Shown here: in pieces, positions 1 to 7,914 of the stretch
Layout: each line of letters begins with the position of its first letter
Numbering within the stretch: the first letter of the stretch is position 1
Assembly: GCA_028867735.1 (NCBI GenBank)
Contig: JAGWFW010000007.1
Span: forward strand, 1 to 45,065
DNA length: 45,065 bases
Origin: Nitrososphaerota archaeon
Lineage (GTDB): Archaea > Thermoproteota > Nitrososphaeria > Nitrososphaerales > Nitrosopumilaceae
Direction of reading: 5' to 3'
The notes under the pieces: generated by a model
The model's input: only the letters and a program-made list of their open reading frames with translations
Database searches by the model: none
What the model was told of the DNA's origin: nothing
Made by a program: the position numbers and the translations under genes

Positions 1-2
1 CA

Positions 3-302
3 GTGGATCATCGGGAGTTCTTGGTACAAATAGTTCCCTTCGATAATGGAGATTTTATTTCTATGACAGAAGGTGCTGAAAAAATTGGAACACTTGTTGT
101 TTCAATTGGTTCTGTGGGCCGAACGAGTACTGCTACAGTAATACCGTCAAAATCCGAGACAATTTTTTTGAAAATGGTTTCGGAGAGGGTGGCATCAACC
201 ACAAACGGAATCTGTATTTTTTCATTAAACATACAAAAAGAGTTGGATCTTGAAAGCATGAAGGCTCTGATGAATGAAGTAATGGAGATTATAAAACAAT
301 GA
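3..302 (+). CDS. small protein coupled to UbiD; LpdD/PAC4-like candidate
   Basis: A 99-residue protein begins at the GTG at base 3, although the true start could lie upstream of the window. Its stop overlaps the start of the UbiD-family gene in an ATGA, so the two are translationally coupled. There is no signal peptide or membrane segment. The pattern (a beta strand after IGTLVVSIG, then a VSERVA helix, a hydrophobic strand ICIFSLNI, and a C-terminal helix LMNEVMEII) resembles from memory both LpdD-type prenylated-FMN chaperones, which accompany UbiD-family decarboxylases, and proteasome-assembly-chaperone folds. The UbiD coupling makes a role in prFMN loading the more attractive inference. 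No catalytic residues are visible. I am sure of the gene, not of the function. Confidence 0.75.
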   Translation: MDHREFLVQIVPFDNGDFISMTEGAEKIGTLVVSIGSVGRTSTATVIPSKSETIFLKMVSERVASTTNGICIFSLNIQKELDLESMKALMNEVMEIIKQ

Positions 303-1639
303 CTGCAGATCTGAGGGGATACCTGAGCCGGGTTTCAAAGGCAAGGGAACTGGCAATTGTAAAAAAGAGAGTCTCTACAAAATACGAGATAGCAGCCATC
401 ACTGCAAAACTTGATGGTTCCAAGGCAGTTCTGTTTGAAAACATCAAGGAAAGCAAGTTTCGTGTCGTGTCAAATCTTGTTGGTACAAAGAAAAGATTTG
501 CAGTCGCAGTAGGGGCAACAGAAGACAAGATTCACGACAAGGTAAGCCATGCCATCAGCCATGCATCAAAGGCAAAAATAACAACAAAAGCCAAGTTCAT
601 GGAAAACCGCTCAAAAAATCTCTATGACCTGCCCATCATAACACACTTTGAAAAAGAGCCCGGTGCCTTTATTACGTCTTCTGTAATTTACACGCAAAAT
701 CAAGAGACTGGAACGCAGAACTCCTCCTTCCACAGGCTGCTCCGGCTCGACGAGCGCCACTTTTCAGTGAGAATGGTGGAGGGAAGACATCTGCACAGGT
801 CATACATGTATGCCAAGGAGCGCGGCAAAGACCTGCGCGTGGCCATTACTGTGGGGGTTCATCCTGCCGTATCTATAGCAGGCGCCTACCAGGCAGACTG
901 GGGCAAGGACGAGCTTGAAATCGCAAATGTCCTGCTAAACAAAAAGCTGACACTTGCCATGTGCCCATATTCTGGCATGCTTGTGCCATCGGAGGCAGAG
1001 ATTGTCCTGGAGGGACGCATACTCAAGGACAAGACCCACAAGGAATGGATGGTGGAGATGCTGCGCACCTATGACTTTAAGCGGGAGCAGCCGGTCTTTG
1101 AGCTTGAAAGGATGTATTTTAGAAACAATCCAATATTTCATGACATCCTGTCAGGCTATGCAGAACACAGGCTATTGATGGGCATGCCGATTGAGGCAAA
1201 GCTAAACAAAAATCTCAGACAGGTACTGCCGCAGATAAAGAGGGTGGTGCTAAGCGACGGGGGATGCAACTGGCTGCATGCCATTGTACAGATTTCAAAG
1301 AAGAAAGAATCTGATCCAAAAAAAGCAATTGACGCAGCATTTGGAGCACACAGGTCTCTCAAACATGTCACTGTGGTAGACGATGACATCAATCCGTCAA
1401 ATCCAGTGGAAGTTGAGTATGCAATAGCCACAAGGTTTCAGGCAGACAGGAACCTTGTCATAGTGCCCAAGGTACGCGGTTCAAGCCTTGATCCGTCAAG
1501 TGATCAGAAAAACTTGCTTACAACAAAGATGGGAATAGATGCAACCAAGTCCTTCTCAAAGCGTCCGGAGGGATTTGAGATTGCAAAGATTCCGCACTCG
1601 GACAAGATATCCCTTAAAAATTATCTCAAGCTATCTTAG
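299..1639 (+). CDS. UbiD-family decarboxylase (candidate anhydromevalonate-phosphate decarboxylase)
   Basis: The 446-residue product has the length and central signature of the UbiD family (NSSFHRLLRLDERHF, then KERGKDLRVAITVGVHPA near residues 140-200). UbiD enzymes are cytosolic, use prenylated FMN and decarboxylate unsaturated acids. In archaea with the modified mevalonate pathway a UbiD homologue acts as anhydromevalonate-phosphate decarboxylase. An HMG-CoA reductase gene lies in the same window at 31.5 kb, so that role is my preferred inference over a quinone or aromatic-acid role. The start codon overlaps the stop of the upstream small gene, and the 3' end overlaps the convergent ctaB gene by 9 bases. 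Family assignment is firm; substrate is inferred. Confidence 0.9.
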   Translation: MTADLRGYLSRVSKARELAIVKKRVSTKYEIAAITAKLDGSKAVLFENIKESKFRVVSNLVGTKKRFAVAVGATEDKIHDKVSHAISHASKAKITTKAKFMENRSKNLYDLPIITHFEKEPGAFITSSVIYTQNQETGTQNSSFHRLLRLDERHFSVRMVEGRHLHRSYMYAKERGKDLRVAITVGVHPAVSIAGAYQADWGKDELEIANVLLNKKLTLAMCPYSGMLVPSEAEIVLEGRILKDKTHKEWMVEMLRTYDFKREQPVFELERMYFRNNPIFHDILSGYAEHRLLMGMPIEAKLNKNLRQVLPQIKRVVLSDGGCNWLHAIVQISKKKESDPKKAIDAAFGAHRSLKHVTVVDDDINPSNPVEVEYAIATRFQADRNLVIVPKVRGSSLDPSSDQKNLLTTKMGIDATKSFSKRPEGFEIAKIPHSDKISLKNYLKLS

Positions 1640-2539
1640 GACAGAGTCTACCATCAATGCAATGAACAAGATTGCAAGATATGGACTTGAAAACTTGAAG
1701 AGCGTCCAGGATGCTCTCTCGGAAGGCTTGACAAGAAGCCACAGGCTCAGTGCAACCATTATTGCGCCTGATGCTATCGCACTGAAAAGATAGATCTCGT
1801 GAAACAGGTGCTTTCCGGAACTGTCTACCATGAAAAATGGCAATATGCTGAACAAAACCATCATTAGTGTGGTTCCTGCGATTACTCGGACAGATGTCTT
1901 TTCAGACTCGACTGCAGTAAGCATGGGCACCTTTACTTTGTTGTAATCGTCCTTGACATGTAATGTCAGACTCCAGATGTGCATTGGAATCCAGACAAAG
2001 ACCAGTCCTGCCATGACAAGCCCGAGATCCCAGAGTCCTGTTGTTGTTACCGCAACATATCCAATCATTGCAGGGGCCCCACCTGAGAACCCTCCAAGAA
2101 CAATGTTGGTTCTGCTTCTTCGCTTTAGAAACTTGCTGTAAACCAGAATGTTATCTGCAAGTCCAAACGCCATGAAGACACCTGCCCACATGTTGATTGC
2201 AAATGCACAAACAAGAGATATTCCGGCAAGAATTAATCCAAAGTACAGGGCCTTGTTTGCAGGATAGATCCTTCTGCTTGGAAGCGGTCTCTCCTTCGTC
2301 CTCTCCATTATTGCGTCAATGTCCCTGTCATTGTAGTTTGTCAGCGTGTTGGCAGCAGCAGAGCCTGCAATGACTCCAAAGGTGACAAGTGCCCACGTCA
2401 GTGCTGAGACTGGGATGTGATAAATATTGGAAGCAGTATATGTCGCGCCCATCGCGGTAAAGACTAGAAGATACCATATCTTCGGCTTGGTTACTTCATA
2501 GTACGTCTTGATTCTTGAACTGGCTTTTGTTGTTAGCAA
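1631..2539 (-). CDS. ctaB: protoheme IX farnesyltransferase (heme O synthase)
   Basis: The 302-residue integral membrane protein belongs to the UbiA prenyltransferase superfamily. It carries the Asp-rich prenyl-diphosphate site NYNDRDID (residues 68-75) followed by the CtaB-type RTKERPLPSRR, and a second site around YSKFLKRRSRTN (about 134-146). It transfers a farnesyl group to protoheme IX, giving heme O for heme-copper terminal oxidases, as expected in an aerobic ammonia oxidiser. About eight to nine hydrophobic segments are visible. The start is a TTG. It lies downstream of the Lrp gene on the same strand and converges on the UbiD gene with a 9-base overlap. Confidence 0.93.
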   Translation of the reverse strand: MLTTKASSRIKTYYEVTKPKIWYLLVFTAMGATYTASNIYHIPVSALTWALVTFGVIAGSAAANTLTNYNDRDIDAIMERTKERPLPSRRIYPANKALYFGLILAGISLVCAFAINMWAGVFMAFGLADNILVYSKFLKRRSRTNIVLGGFSGGAPAMIGYVAVTTTGLWDLGLVMAGLVFVWIPMHIWSLTLHVKDDYNKVKVPMLTAVESEKTSVRVIAGTTLMMVLFSILPFFMVDSSGKHLFHEIYLFSAIASGAIMVALSLWLLVKPSERASWTLFKFSSPYLAILFIALMVDSVLR

Positions 2540-2590
2540 CGCTCTTCTCTTTTTTGAGCCTTTTGTTATTTATAGCTTGAAAATGCCGGA

Positions 2591-3049
2591 CTATTTGCCA
2601 GCCTTGTAAGGCATGGGTTTTGTGGTCCTTTTCATCTCAATGAAGCTCTCGGAGCGCTGGACACCCTGTATGCGCCCGACCCTTTCTGATATGAGCCTGT
2701 GCATCTCATCGAGATTCCTAGCATACATTGTAACTATGATGTCAAACCTGCCTGTTACCTCTGAGATCTCTCTTACTTCTGATATCTTCAATAGTTCCTC
2801 AATCACGTGGTCTCTCATCTTGGAGTCCATGTTTATGCCCGTCAGTGCCTTTACAGTGTAGCCAAGCTCCCTGTCATTTACCACTATGGTAAAGCGCTCG
2901 ATGAGCTTCCTCTTGATGAGCCTCTTGATTCTGCTGTAAACAACAGACGAGTTTACGTTTATCTTCTTTGAGATTCGTGGTACCGAGATGTTTGCATCCT
3001 GGGATAATTCCGATAAAATTATCATATCTAAATCATCAACTTTTGCCAT
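2591..3049 (-). CDS. Lrp/AsnC-family transcriptional regulator
   Basis: The 152-residue protein has the standard two-domain layout: an N-terminal winged helix-turn-helix (about residues 5-55, with ISVPRISKKINVNSSVVYSRI) and a C-terminal RAM/AsnC effector domain (about 65-140, with the TGRFDIIVTMYARNLDEM core). Such proteins bind DNA as dimers or octamers and sense amino acids. A perfect 9+9 inverted repeat sits just upstream of the ATG, which suggests autoregulation. The next upstream gene on the same strand is asd, so aspartate-family amino acid control is possible but unproven. The ATG start is supported by the usual MAKVDDLDMIIL opening of the family. Confidence 0.93.
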   Translation of the reverse strand: MAKVDDLDMIILSELSQDANISVPRISKKINVNSSVVYSRIKRLIKRKLIERFTIVVNDRELGYTVKALTGINMDSKMRDHVIEELLKISEVREISEVTGRFDIIVTMYARNLDEMHRLISERVGRIQGVQRSESFIEMKRTTKPMPYKAGK

Positions 3050-3057
3050 TCAAAACA

Positions 3058-3078
3058 CCATTTATTGTGAATAAATGG
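3058..3078 (-). promoter_or_regulatory. palindromic operator upstream of the Lrp gene
   Basis: A perfect inverted repeat has arms CCATTTATT and AATAAATGG separated by GTG. It ends 8 bases before the ATG of the Lrp-family gene (read on the minus strand). The arm sequence itself is TATA-box-like, at about 15-28 bases upstream of the start, so a bound regulator would block TBP/TFB. Symmetry and position are seen directly; identity of the bound protein (probably the adjacent Lrp) is inferred. Confidence 0.6.
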
Positions 3079-3125
3079 ATCTTAATAAACTTGTTATTAT
3101 AATTTTTCCAAAATTTGCTTCTGGT

Positions 3126-4205
3126 TTAGATGTATCCTTTCTTATGCAGCATCTCGGCAAGCAGCACGGCTCCTTTTGCAGAGCCCATCTTCTCGTTGTG
3201 TGAAAACAGTACGTACTTTATTCCATTGTCAAAGACTGTGTCCTCTCTTATCCTTCCAACTACTGTTGTCATGCCATCATTTATTTCACGATCTAGTCTG
3301 GGCTGCGGCCTTGTCGGATCCTCGTTAACCATGAGGTATTCTTTTGGAGCAGAGGGCAGGCCTGCCACGCTAACCTTGTTGGAAAATTCTTTCATTGCAT
3401 TCTTTACGCCTTCTGGATCAGTGTGAGTTGCTGTTTCTATGAAGACAGTCTCTGTATGTCCGTCAATTACCGGCACTCTTGTACATGTGCAACTGACTCG
3501 CATCTTGGCCGGGTCTATCTTTCCATCCACTAGCTTGCCTAGGATCTTTCCGGTTTCAAGCCTTACCTTGTCTTCCTCTTTTGGAATGTATGGAATGATG
3601 TTATCAGTGATGTCCAGTGCAGAGACACCGGGAGACCTTCCTGCTCCGGACATTGACTGCATTGACGTCATGATTATCTTTAGAACCCCGAACTTGTCCA
3701 AAAGCGGCTTCATTGTTATTGCAAGGCCCGTGGTGGTACAGTTTGGCAGTGGTGCGACAAATCCCTTCCATCCCCTGTTTTTTCTCTGCTGATCCAAGAG
3801 TGCAACATGATCGTCGTTTATTCCGGGAATCAGGATGGGTACGTCAGGCTCGTATCTGTGTGCTGCAGAGGTACTGATCACAGGCACGTATTTTGCAAAC
3901 TTGGATTCAATCTCCCTTGCCGCCTCGCTTTCTACGGAGCTAAATATCAAATCAAGATTTTCAGGCTTGATGTCGTCTACTGACTCTATTATCATATCTT
4001 TAACATAATCGGGAATTGCATCCCTGATGTGCCATCTGAGAATTCCGCTGTTTGGATCCCTTATTGCCTCTACAAACTTTTTTGATGCAGACCTTTCAGA
4101 TGCAGCTATCTGTTTTACCTCGAACAACGGGTGGTTGTTCAGGGCTGTCACAAACTCTTGTCCTACTGCACCAGTAACGCCTATGATAGCTACCCGTTTC
4201 TTCAT
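3126..4205 (-). CDS. asd: aspartate-semialdehyde dehydrogenase
   Basis: The 359-residue enzyme opens with a Rossmann motif (VAIIGVTGAVGQEFV, residues 5-19) and contains the catalytic-cysteine motif PLPNCTTTG near residue 155, followed by the dimerisation/substrate domain. It reduces aspartyl phosphate to aspartate semialdehyde with NADPH, the branch point to threonine, methionine and lysine. The sequence style (PNCTTTG, about 355-360 residues) is that of the archaeal/fungal class. Threonine synthase appears at 40.8 kb. The gene is divergent from the cobalamin operon across an 89-base AT-rich gap that contains TATA-like elements for both directions. Confidence 0.94.
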   Translation of the reverse strand: MKKRVAIIGVTGAVGQEFVTALNNHPLFEVKQIAASERSASKKFVEAIRDPNSGILRWHIRDAIPDYVKDMIIESVDDIKPENLDLIFSSVESEAAREIESKFAKYVPVISTSAAHRYEPDVPILIPGINDDHVALLDQQRKNRGWKGFVAPLPNCTTTGLAITMKPLLDKFGVLKIIMTSMQSMSGAGRSPGVSALDITDNIIPYIPKEEDKVRLETGKILGKLVDGKIDPAKMRVSCTCTRVPVIDGHTETVFIETATHTDPEGVKNAMKEFSNKVSVAGLPSAPKEYLMVNEDPTRPQPRLDREINDGMTTVVGRIREDTVFDNGIKYVLFSHNEKMGSAKGAVLLAEMLHKKGYI

Positions 4206-4294
4206 AACGAAAAATTCCCTTTATACAATTAATATTCCTTTAGCTGGGACAAATCCAAAACACAAGTAAATACCCGCGTGATATCAGGTAGGTA

Positions 4295-5374
4295 TTGAGG
4301 CTGGGAGTATCGCCGTCTGTTGCAAATCACAGGAACGTAGCTCATGGTGGAATATACTCTGCGGGAATGGGGTTTGATCCAAAGATACTGGACTTTAGTT
4401 CAAATGTAAACCCGCTTGGATTTCCAGCATCGGTAAGAAACGGCCTGAAAAAAACGTCGACGCTGTTTTCCGTATATCCTGATTCTGATTCGGCCAAACT
4501 GAAAAGCAGCCTGCAAAAATACACTGGCGTTCAAAAAGATCAGATAACTGTAGGCAACGGTGCAACCGAGATAATCTACAACTTTTGCAAGGCATTTCTG
4601 GGCAGGAAAAACGCGCTTGTTCCAATACCTGTCTTTGGGGAATACGAGTCTGCCGCAAGACTCCATGGCGCCAAAGTCTCTCACTTTGAAACCATGAATC
4701 TCAATTACGACATTGACGGCTTTCTCAAAGCTATTCCAAAAAATCACTGCACCTTTGTCTGTAATCCCAACAATCCAACCGGAGTACTTGTCAGCCAAAA
4801 AAACATGCTCAAGATACTGGATGTTTCACGCGCAAGTTCTGCTCTGGTCTTTGTTGACGAATGCTTCATTGAGCTTGCATCAAATCCAAGGGAAAGCATT
4901 GTACCAAAACTACGTAAATATGATAATCTCTTCATCCTGAGATCAATGACAAAATCTTTTGGGCTTGCGGGCCTCCGGGTGGGATACGGACTTGGAAGCA
5001 AAAAAATGGTTGAGATCCTAAACAGAATAAAAATTCCATGGAATGTGAGCGGCATTGCCCAAGAGGCTGCAACAAAGGCATTGTCAAGCATGTCTCACCT
5101 GGAAAAGACAAGAAGACTGGTTGAAAAAGAGCGAAAATTCCTGAAAAATTCGATATCAAAGATTAATGGATTCCAGTGCTATGACTCTGATGCAAACTTT
5201 GTCTTGATAAAATCACGGAAAAATTCAAAACAACTGCAAAAAAAACTGTTGAAAAAAAACATACTGGTTAGGGACTGCAGCTCGTTCAGGGGGCTGGATG
5301 ACAGGTTCATTCGTATTGCCGTGAGAACCCACGGCGAAAACCAAAAACTTGTCAGAGAACTGGGAAAGACATGA
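4295..5374 (+). CDS. cobD: threonine-phosphate decarboxylase-like PLP enzyme (cobalamin aminopropanol arm)
   Basis: This 359-residue fold-type I PLP aminotransferase-family protein has the PLP lysine in RSMTKSFGLAGLRVGYG (about residues 214-230) and the CNPNNPTG motif near 156-163. Its opening, HGG followed by LDFSSNVNPLGFP, is the hallmark of CobD/CobC proteins rather than of HisC, and a separate HisC is encoded at 35.0 kb. CobD decarboxylates threonine phosphate to aminopropanol phosphate for attachment by CbiB. It is the first gene of the cobalamin operon and ends in a 4-base overlap with the next gene. The start is a TTG with no closer alternative before the conserved N-terminus. Confidence 0.88.
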   Translation: MRLGVSPSVANHRNVAHGGIYSAGMGFDPKILDFSSNVNPLGFPASVRNGLKKTSTLFSVYPDSDSAKLKSSLQKYTGVQKDQITVGNGATEIIYNFCKAFLGRKNALVPIPVFGEYESAARLHGAKVSHFETMNLNYDIDGFLKAIPKNHCTFVCNPNNPTGVLVSQKNMLKILDVSRASSALVFVDECFIELASNPRESIVPKLRKYDNLFILRSMTKSFGLAGLRVGYGLGSKKMVEILNRIKIPWNVSGIAQEAATKALSSMSHLEKTRRLVEKERKFLKNSISKINGFQCYDSDANFVLIKSRKNSKQLQKKLLKKNILVRDCSSFRGLDDRFIRIAVRTHGENQKLVRELGKT

Positions 5375-6207
5375 CAAAGACGCTGATGATCCAGGGAACA
5401 TCTTCTGGGGCAGGCAAGACAACCCTTGTGACAGCACTGTGTAGAATTTTTGCAGACAGGGGCTACAGGGTAGCTCCATTCAAGTCGCAAAACATGTCAT
5501 CCTACTCTTATCGGGGAAGAGATTTTGAGATATCCAGAGCCCAGGCAATCCAGGCCATCGCGGCAAGGGCAGAGATCTCCCCAGACATGAATCCAATCAT
5601 GCTCAAGCCACTTGGGGATTACAAAAGCGAGGTCTTTATCATGGGAAGGCGCTACAAAAAAATGCACGCCGATGAATATTACAAAAGGTTCGTCCTGACA
5701 AAAGGGCTTGGTATTGCAACAAAGTCACTTGACAGTCTAAGGTCCAGCCACGATCTGGTCATACTGGAAGGCGCAGGCTCTCCCGCGGAGGTAAACATGC
5801 AAAAATACGATATTGCCAACATGAGGATGGCAAGACACTGCTCATCCCCAGTAATCTTGGTGTCAGACATTGACAGGGGAGGAACCTTTGCCAGCCTAGT
5901 GGGTACGCTGGAACTGCTTGAATACAGGAGGCTTGTCAAGGGCTATGTGATAAACAAATTCCGGGGAGACCCAAAGATCTTGCGGCCGGGATTCTCATTT
6001 TTAAAACACAAGACAGGCAGGCCTGTGCTCGGAACAGTCCCGCTCTTGAAATTTGACATACCAGAAGAGGACTCGCTGCACGCAAATCCAAAACAAGTGG
6101 CATTTACTGCAAAATATGTCAAACTGCTTGACCGGGAGATAGAGCATTTAAGTCGCGTTGTAAAATCCAGTCTTAACATGAAGGCAATAGGTGATCTTTT
6201 GAAATGA
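5371..6207 (+). CDS. cobQ: cobyric acid synthase-like protein lacking the glutaminase domain
   Basis: The 278-residue product matches the N-terminal ATP-binding half of CobQ/CbiP: P-loop GTSSGAGKTT (residues 9-18), APFKSQNMS, MNPIMLKPLGD, VILEGAGSPAEVN, SDIDRGGTFASLVGTL and INKFRGD. CobQ amidates four carboxylates of adenosylcobyrinic acid diamide. The usual enzyme is about 490-510 residues and carries a class I glutamine amidotransferase domain. Here the chain ends soon after the EEDSL motif with a short helix (EIEHLSRVVKSSLNMKAI), with no Cys-His-Glu glutaminase triad. The gene is intact and overlaps both neighbours by 4 bases, so this is not an obvious frameshift. Direct ammonia use or a separate glutaminase subunit would be needed. 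Confidence 0.85.
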   Translation: MTKTLMIQGTSSGAGKTTLVTALCRIFADRGYRVAPFKSQNMSSYSYRGRDFEISRAQAIQAIAARAEISPDMNPIMLKPLGDYKSEVFIMGRRYKKMHADEYYKRFVLTKGLGIATKSLDSLRSSHDLVILEGAGSPAEVNMQKYDIANMRMARHCSSPVILVSDIDRGGTFASLVGTLELLEYRRLVKGYVINKFRGDPKILRPGFSFLKHKTGRPVLGTVPLLKFDIPEEDSLHANPKQVAFTAKYVKLLDREIEHLSRVVKSSLNMKAIGDLLK

Positions 6208-7196
6208 TGATAATGCTTGTACTTTCGATTGTATTTGCTGTAACACTGGATCTTGCCCTTGGGGATCCAAAAAACAGGTATCATCCAACAGCCTGGATTG
6301 GAATCCTGATAGGCAAGCTTGCGCCACTGGCAAGATCTGGCAACTCTCACTTTGAAAAACTGGGCGGAACGGTTCTTCTTGTTTCTGTAACTGCACTTGT
6401 TGCTGTTCTGGCGTATTCTGTTGATCACACATTTGCATATCTTGACAGTCTTGATCTAAATGGAATTTACAAAATTCTTGTCTTGGTGGCATCTGTCTCT
6501 GCGGTAGGACTGCTGCTAAAAACCACGATTGCAATCAAGGGAATGCAAATGCACGCATCGCAAATCATGGACTCGCTTTCTAAAAATGATCTGGATGGGG
6601 CAAGGGAAAGATTATCAATGATAGTAAAAAGAAACACAAAGAGCCTGGACAGACAGCACATCATATCTGCAACGCTTGAGAGCATAAGCGAAAACATCGT
6701 GGACGGCATAACAGGCCCGCTGTTCTACTTTGCATTCTTTGGGCTTGCAGGTGCCTTTGTCTACAGGGCAGTAAACACTGCAGATTCCATGATTGGCTAC
6801 AGGACTGATCTTTTTAGAAACCTGGGCTGGTTTGGGGCAAACTGTGACAAGGCACTAAACTTTGTGCCGTCAAGGCTGACAAGCATGATAATGGTACTTG
6901 CAAGCGTAATTGTGGGATGCAACTGGAGACACTCTGCTAAAGTGATGAAGCGGGACGGCCCGAAAACTGAGAGTCCAAATGCTGGATACCCGATGGCTAC
7001 AATGGCAGGTGCACTCGGAGTGAAATTTGAAAAACTTGATCACTATGTCCTGGGTGACGGCAGTACGGAATTTACAGAGAAACATTTCAAGGCAGCCATA
7101 TCTATGATGAAAGTCACATCTGTATTGTTTGCCGGGCTGTTTGCAATTCCTGTGATCGTGGCCTTGTATTACTTGGGATGGTGGAATCTTGCTTAA
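6204..7196 (+). CDS. cbiB: adenosylcobinamide-phosphate synthase
   Basis: The 330-residue membrane protein shows CbiB/CobD-type motifs: LALGDPKNRYHPTAWIG at the N-terminus, DGITGPLFYFAFFGLAGAFVYRAVNTADSMIGY in the middle (about residues 168-200) and the NAGYPMATMAGALGV block near 255-270. It joins the aminopropanol (phosphate) arm to adenosylcobyric acid at the membrane. Several hydrophobic segments are visible. It overlaps the preceding and following genes of the cobalamin operon by 4 and 8 bases, consistent with one transcript. Confidence 0.93.
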   Translation: MMIMLVLSIVFAVTLDLALGDPKNRYHPTAWIGILIGKLAPLARSGNSHFEKLGGTVLLVSVTALVAVLAYSVDHTFAYLDSLDLNGIYKILVLVASVSAVGLLLKTTIAIKGMQMHASQIMDSLSKNDLDGARERLSMIVKRNTKSLDRQHIISATLESISENIVDGITGPLFYFAFFGLAGAFVYRAVNTADSMIGYRTDLFRNLGWFGANCDKALNFVPSRLTSMIMVLASVIVGCNWRHSAKVMKRDGPKTESPNAGYPMATMAGALGVKFEKLDHYVLGDGSTEFTEKHFKAAISMMKVTSVLFAGLFAIPVIVALYYLGWWNLA

Positions 7197-7914
7197 GGGG
7201 ATATCATCTGTAATATCGTTTCTGACAATTATTCCGTCAAAAGGTGCGGAGCTTGACATTGTTGCAAAAAACATGTATCTCTTTCCGGTTGCCGGCGCAA
7301 TCATTGGGTTGCTGATTGGCGGCGCGGGTTATGGACTGTCGTTATATGTGCAGCCGCTCATTGTAGGTCTTGTCCTGACAGGCGCGCTTGTCATAATGAC
7401 AGGAATACACCACACCGACGCACTCTGCGATTTTGCAGACGGCATGATGGCAAAAGGAACAAAGGAGAAGAAGCTCAAGGCAATGAGGGACCCGGCAGTG
7501 GGCTCGGCAGGGGTGGTTACCGTGGTTCTGTATGTGGCAGGAATGATAATGTCGATTTCCATGATGAAGGGATTTGCACTCTTTGAGGCCATACTTGTCA
7601 GCGAGCTTATGGCAAAATTTGCAATGGTACTGCAGGCAAATCGGGGCTCGTCTGCATGGCAGGGCCTCAGCTCTCCGTTTACCCAATACATGAAGAGTCC
7701 TGCCAAACTGGCAGCAGCATCTGTACTGGCAATTGTGCCTGCAGTGATACTTGGGGGCATTACGGGAATTATAGTAGCCGGCGTAGCAGTCGGCATGTCA
7801 TTTCTACTTCTTGCTGTCTCTAACAGGAGCTTTGGGGGGATTTCCGGAGACGTCTTTGGGGCAAGCAATGAACTTGTAAGACTTGCATCGCTCATAATTT
7901 TTGCATCAAGATGA
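7189..7914 (+). CDS. cobS: adenosylcobinamide-GDP ribazoletransferase (cobalamin synthase)
   Basis: The 241-residue polytopic protein has the CobS layout: an N-terminal segment with FLTIIPSKGAE, the Asp-rich metal/substrate site HHTDALCDFADGMMA (about residues 65-80), KLKAMRDPAVGSAGVV, and the C-terminal GGISGDVFGASNELVRLASL motif. It condenses adenosylcobinamide-GDP with alpha-ribazole (phosphate) in the membrane. The start is a TTG within the 3' end of cbiB. It overlaps the next gene by 4 bases. Confidence 0.93.
   Translation: MLKGISSVISFLTIIPSKGAELDIVAKNMYLFPVAGAIIGLLIGGAGYGLSLYVQPLIVGLVLTGALVIMTGIHHTDALCDFADGMMAKGTKEKKLKAMRDPAVGSAGVVTVVLYVAGMIMSISMMKGFALFEAILVSELMAKFAMVLQANRGSSAWQGLSSPFTQYMKSPAKLAAASVLAIVPAVILGGITGIIVAGVAVGMSFLLLAVSNRSFGGISGDVFGASNELVRLASLIIFASR

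Noticed and set aside
4206-4294. Cobalamin riboswitch before the cobalamin operon
   Set aside because: The gap is only 89 bases and AT-rich, with no B12-box-like sequence that I can see; it holds the two divergent promoters.
5371-6207. Frameshift as cause of the short CobQ
   Set aside because: The following DNA is the start of cbiB with a 4-base overlap, and no glutaminase motifs appear in any frame nearby.
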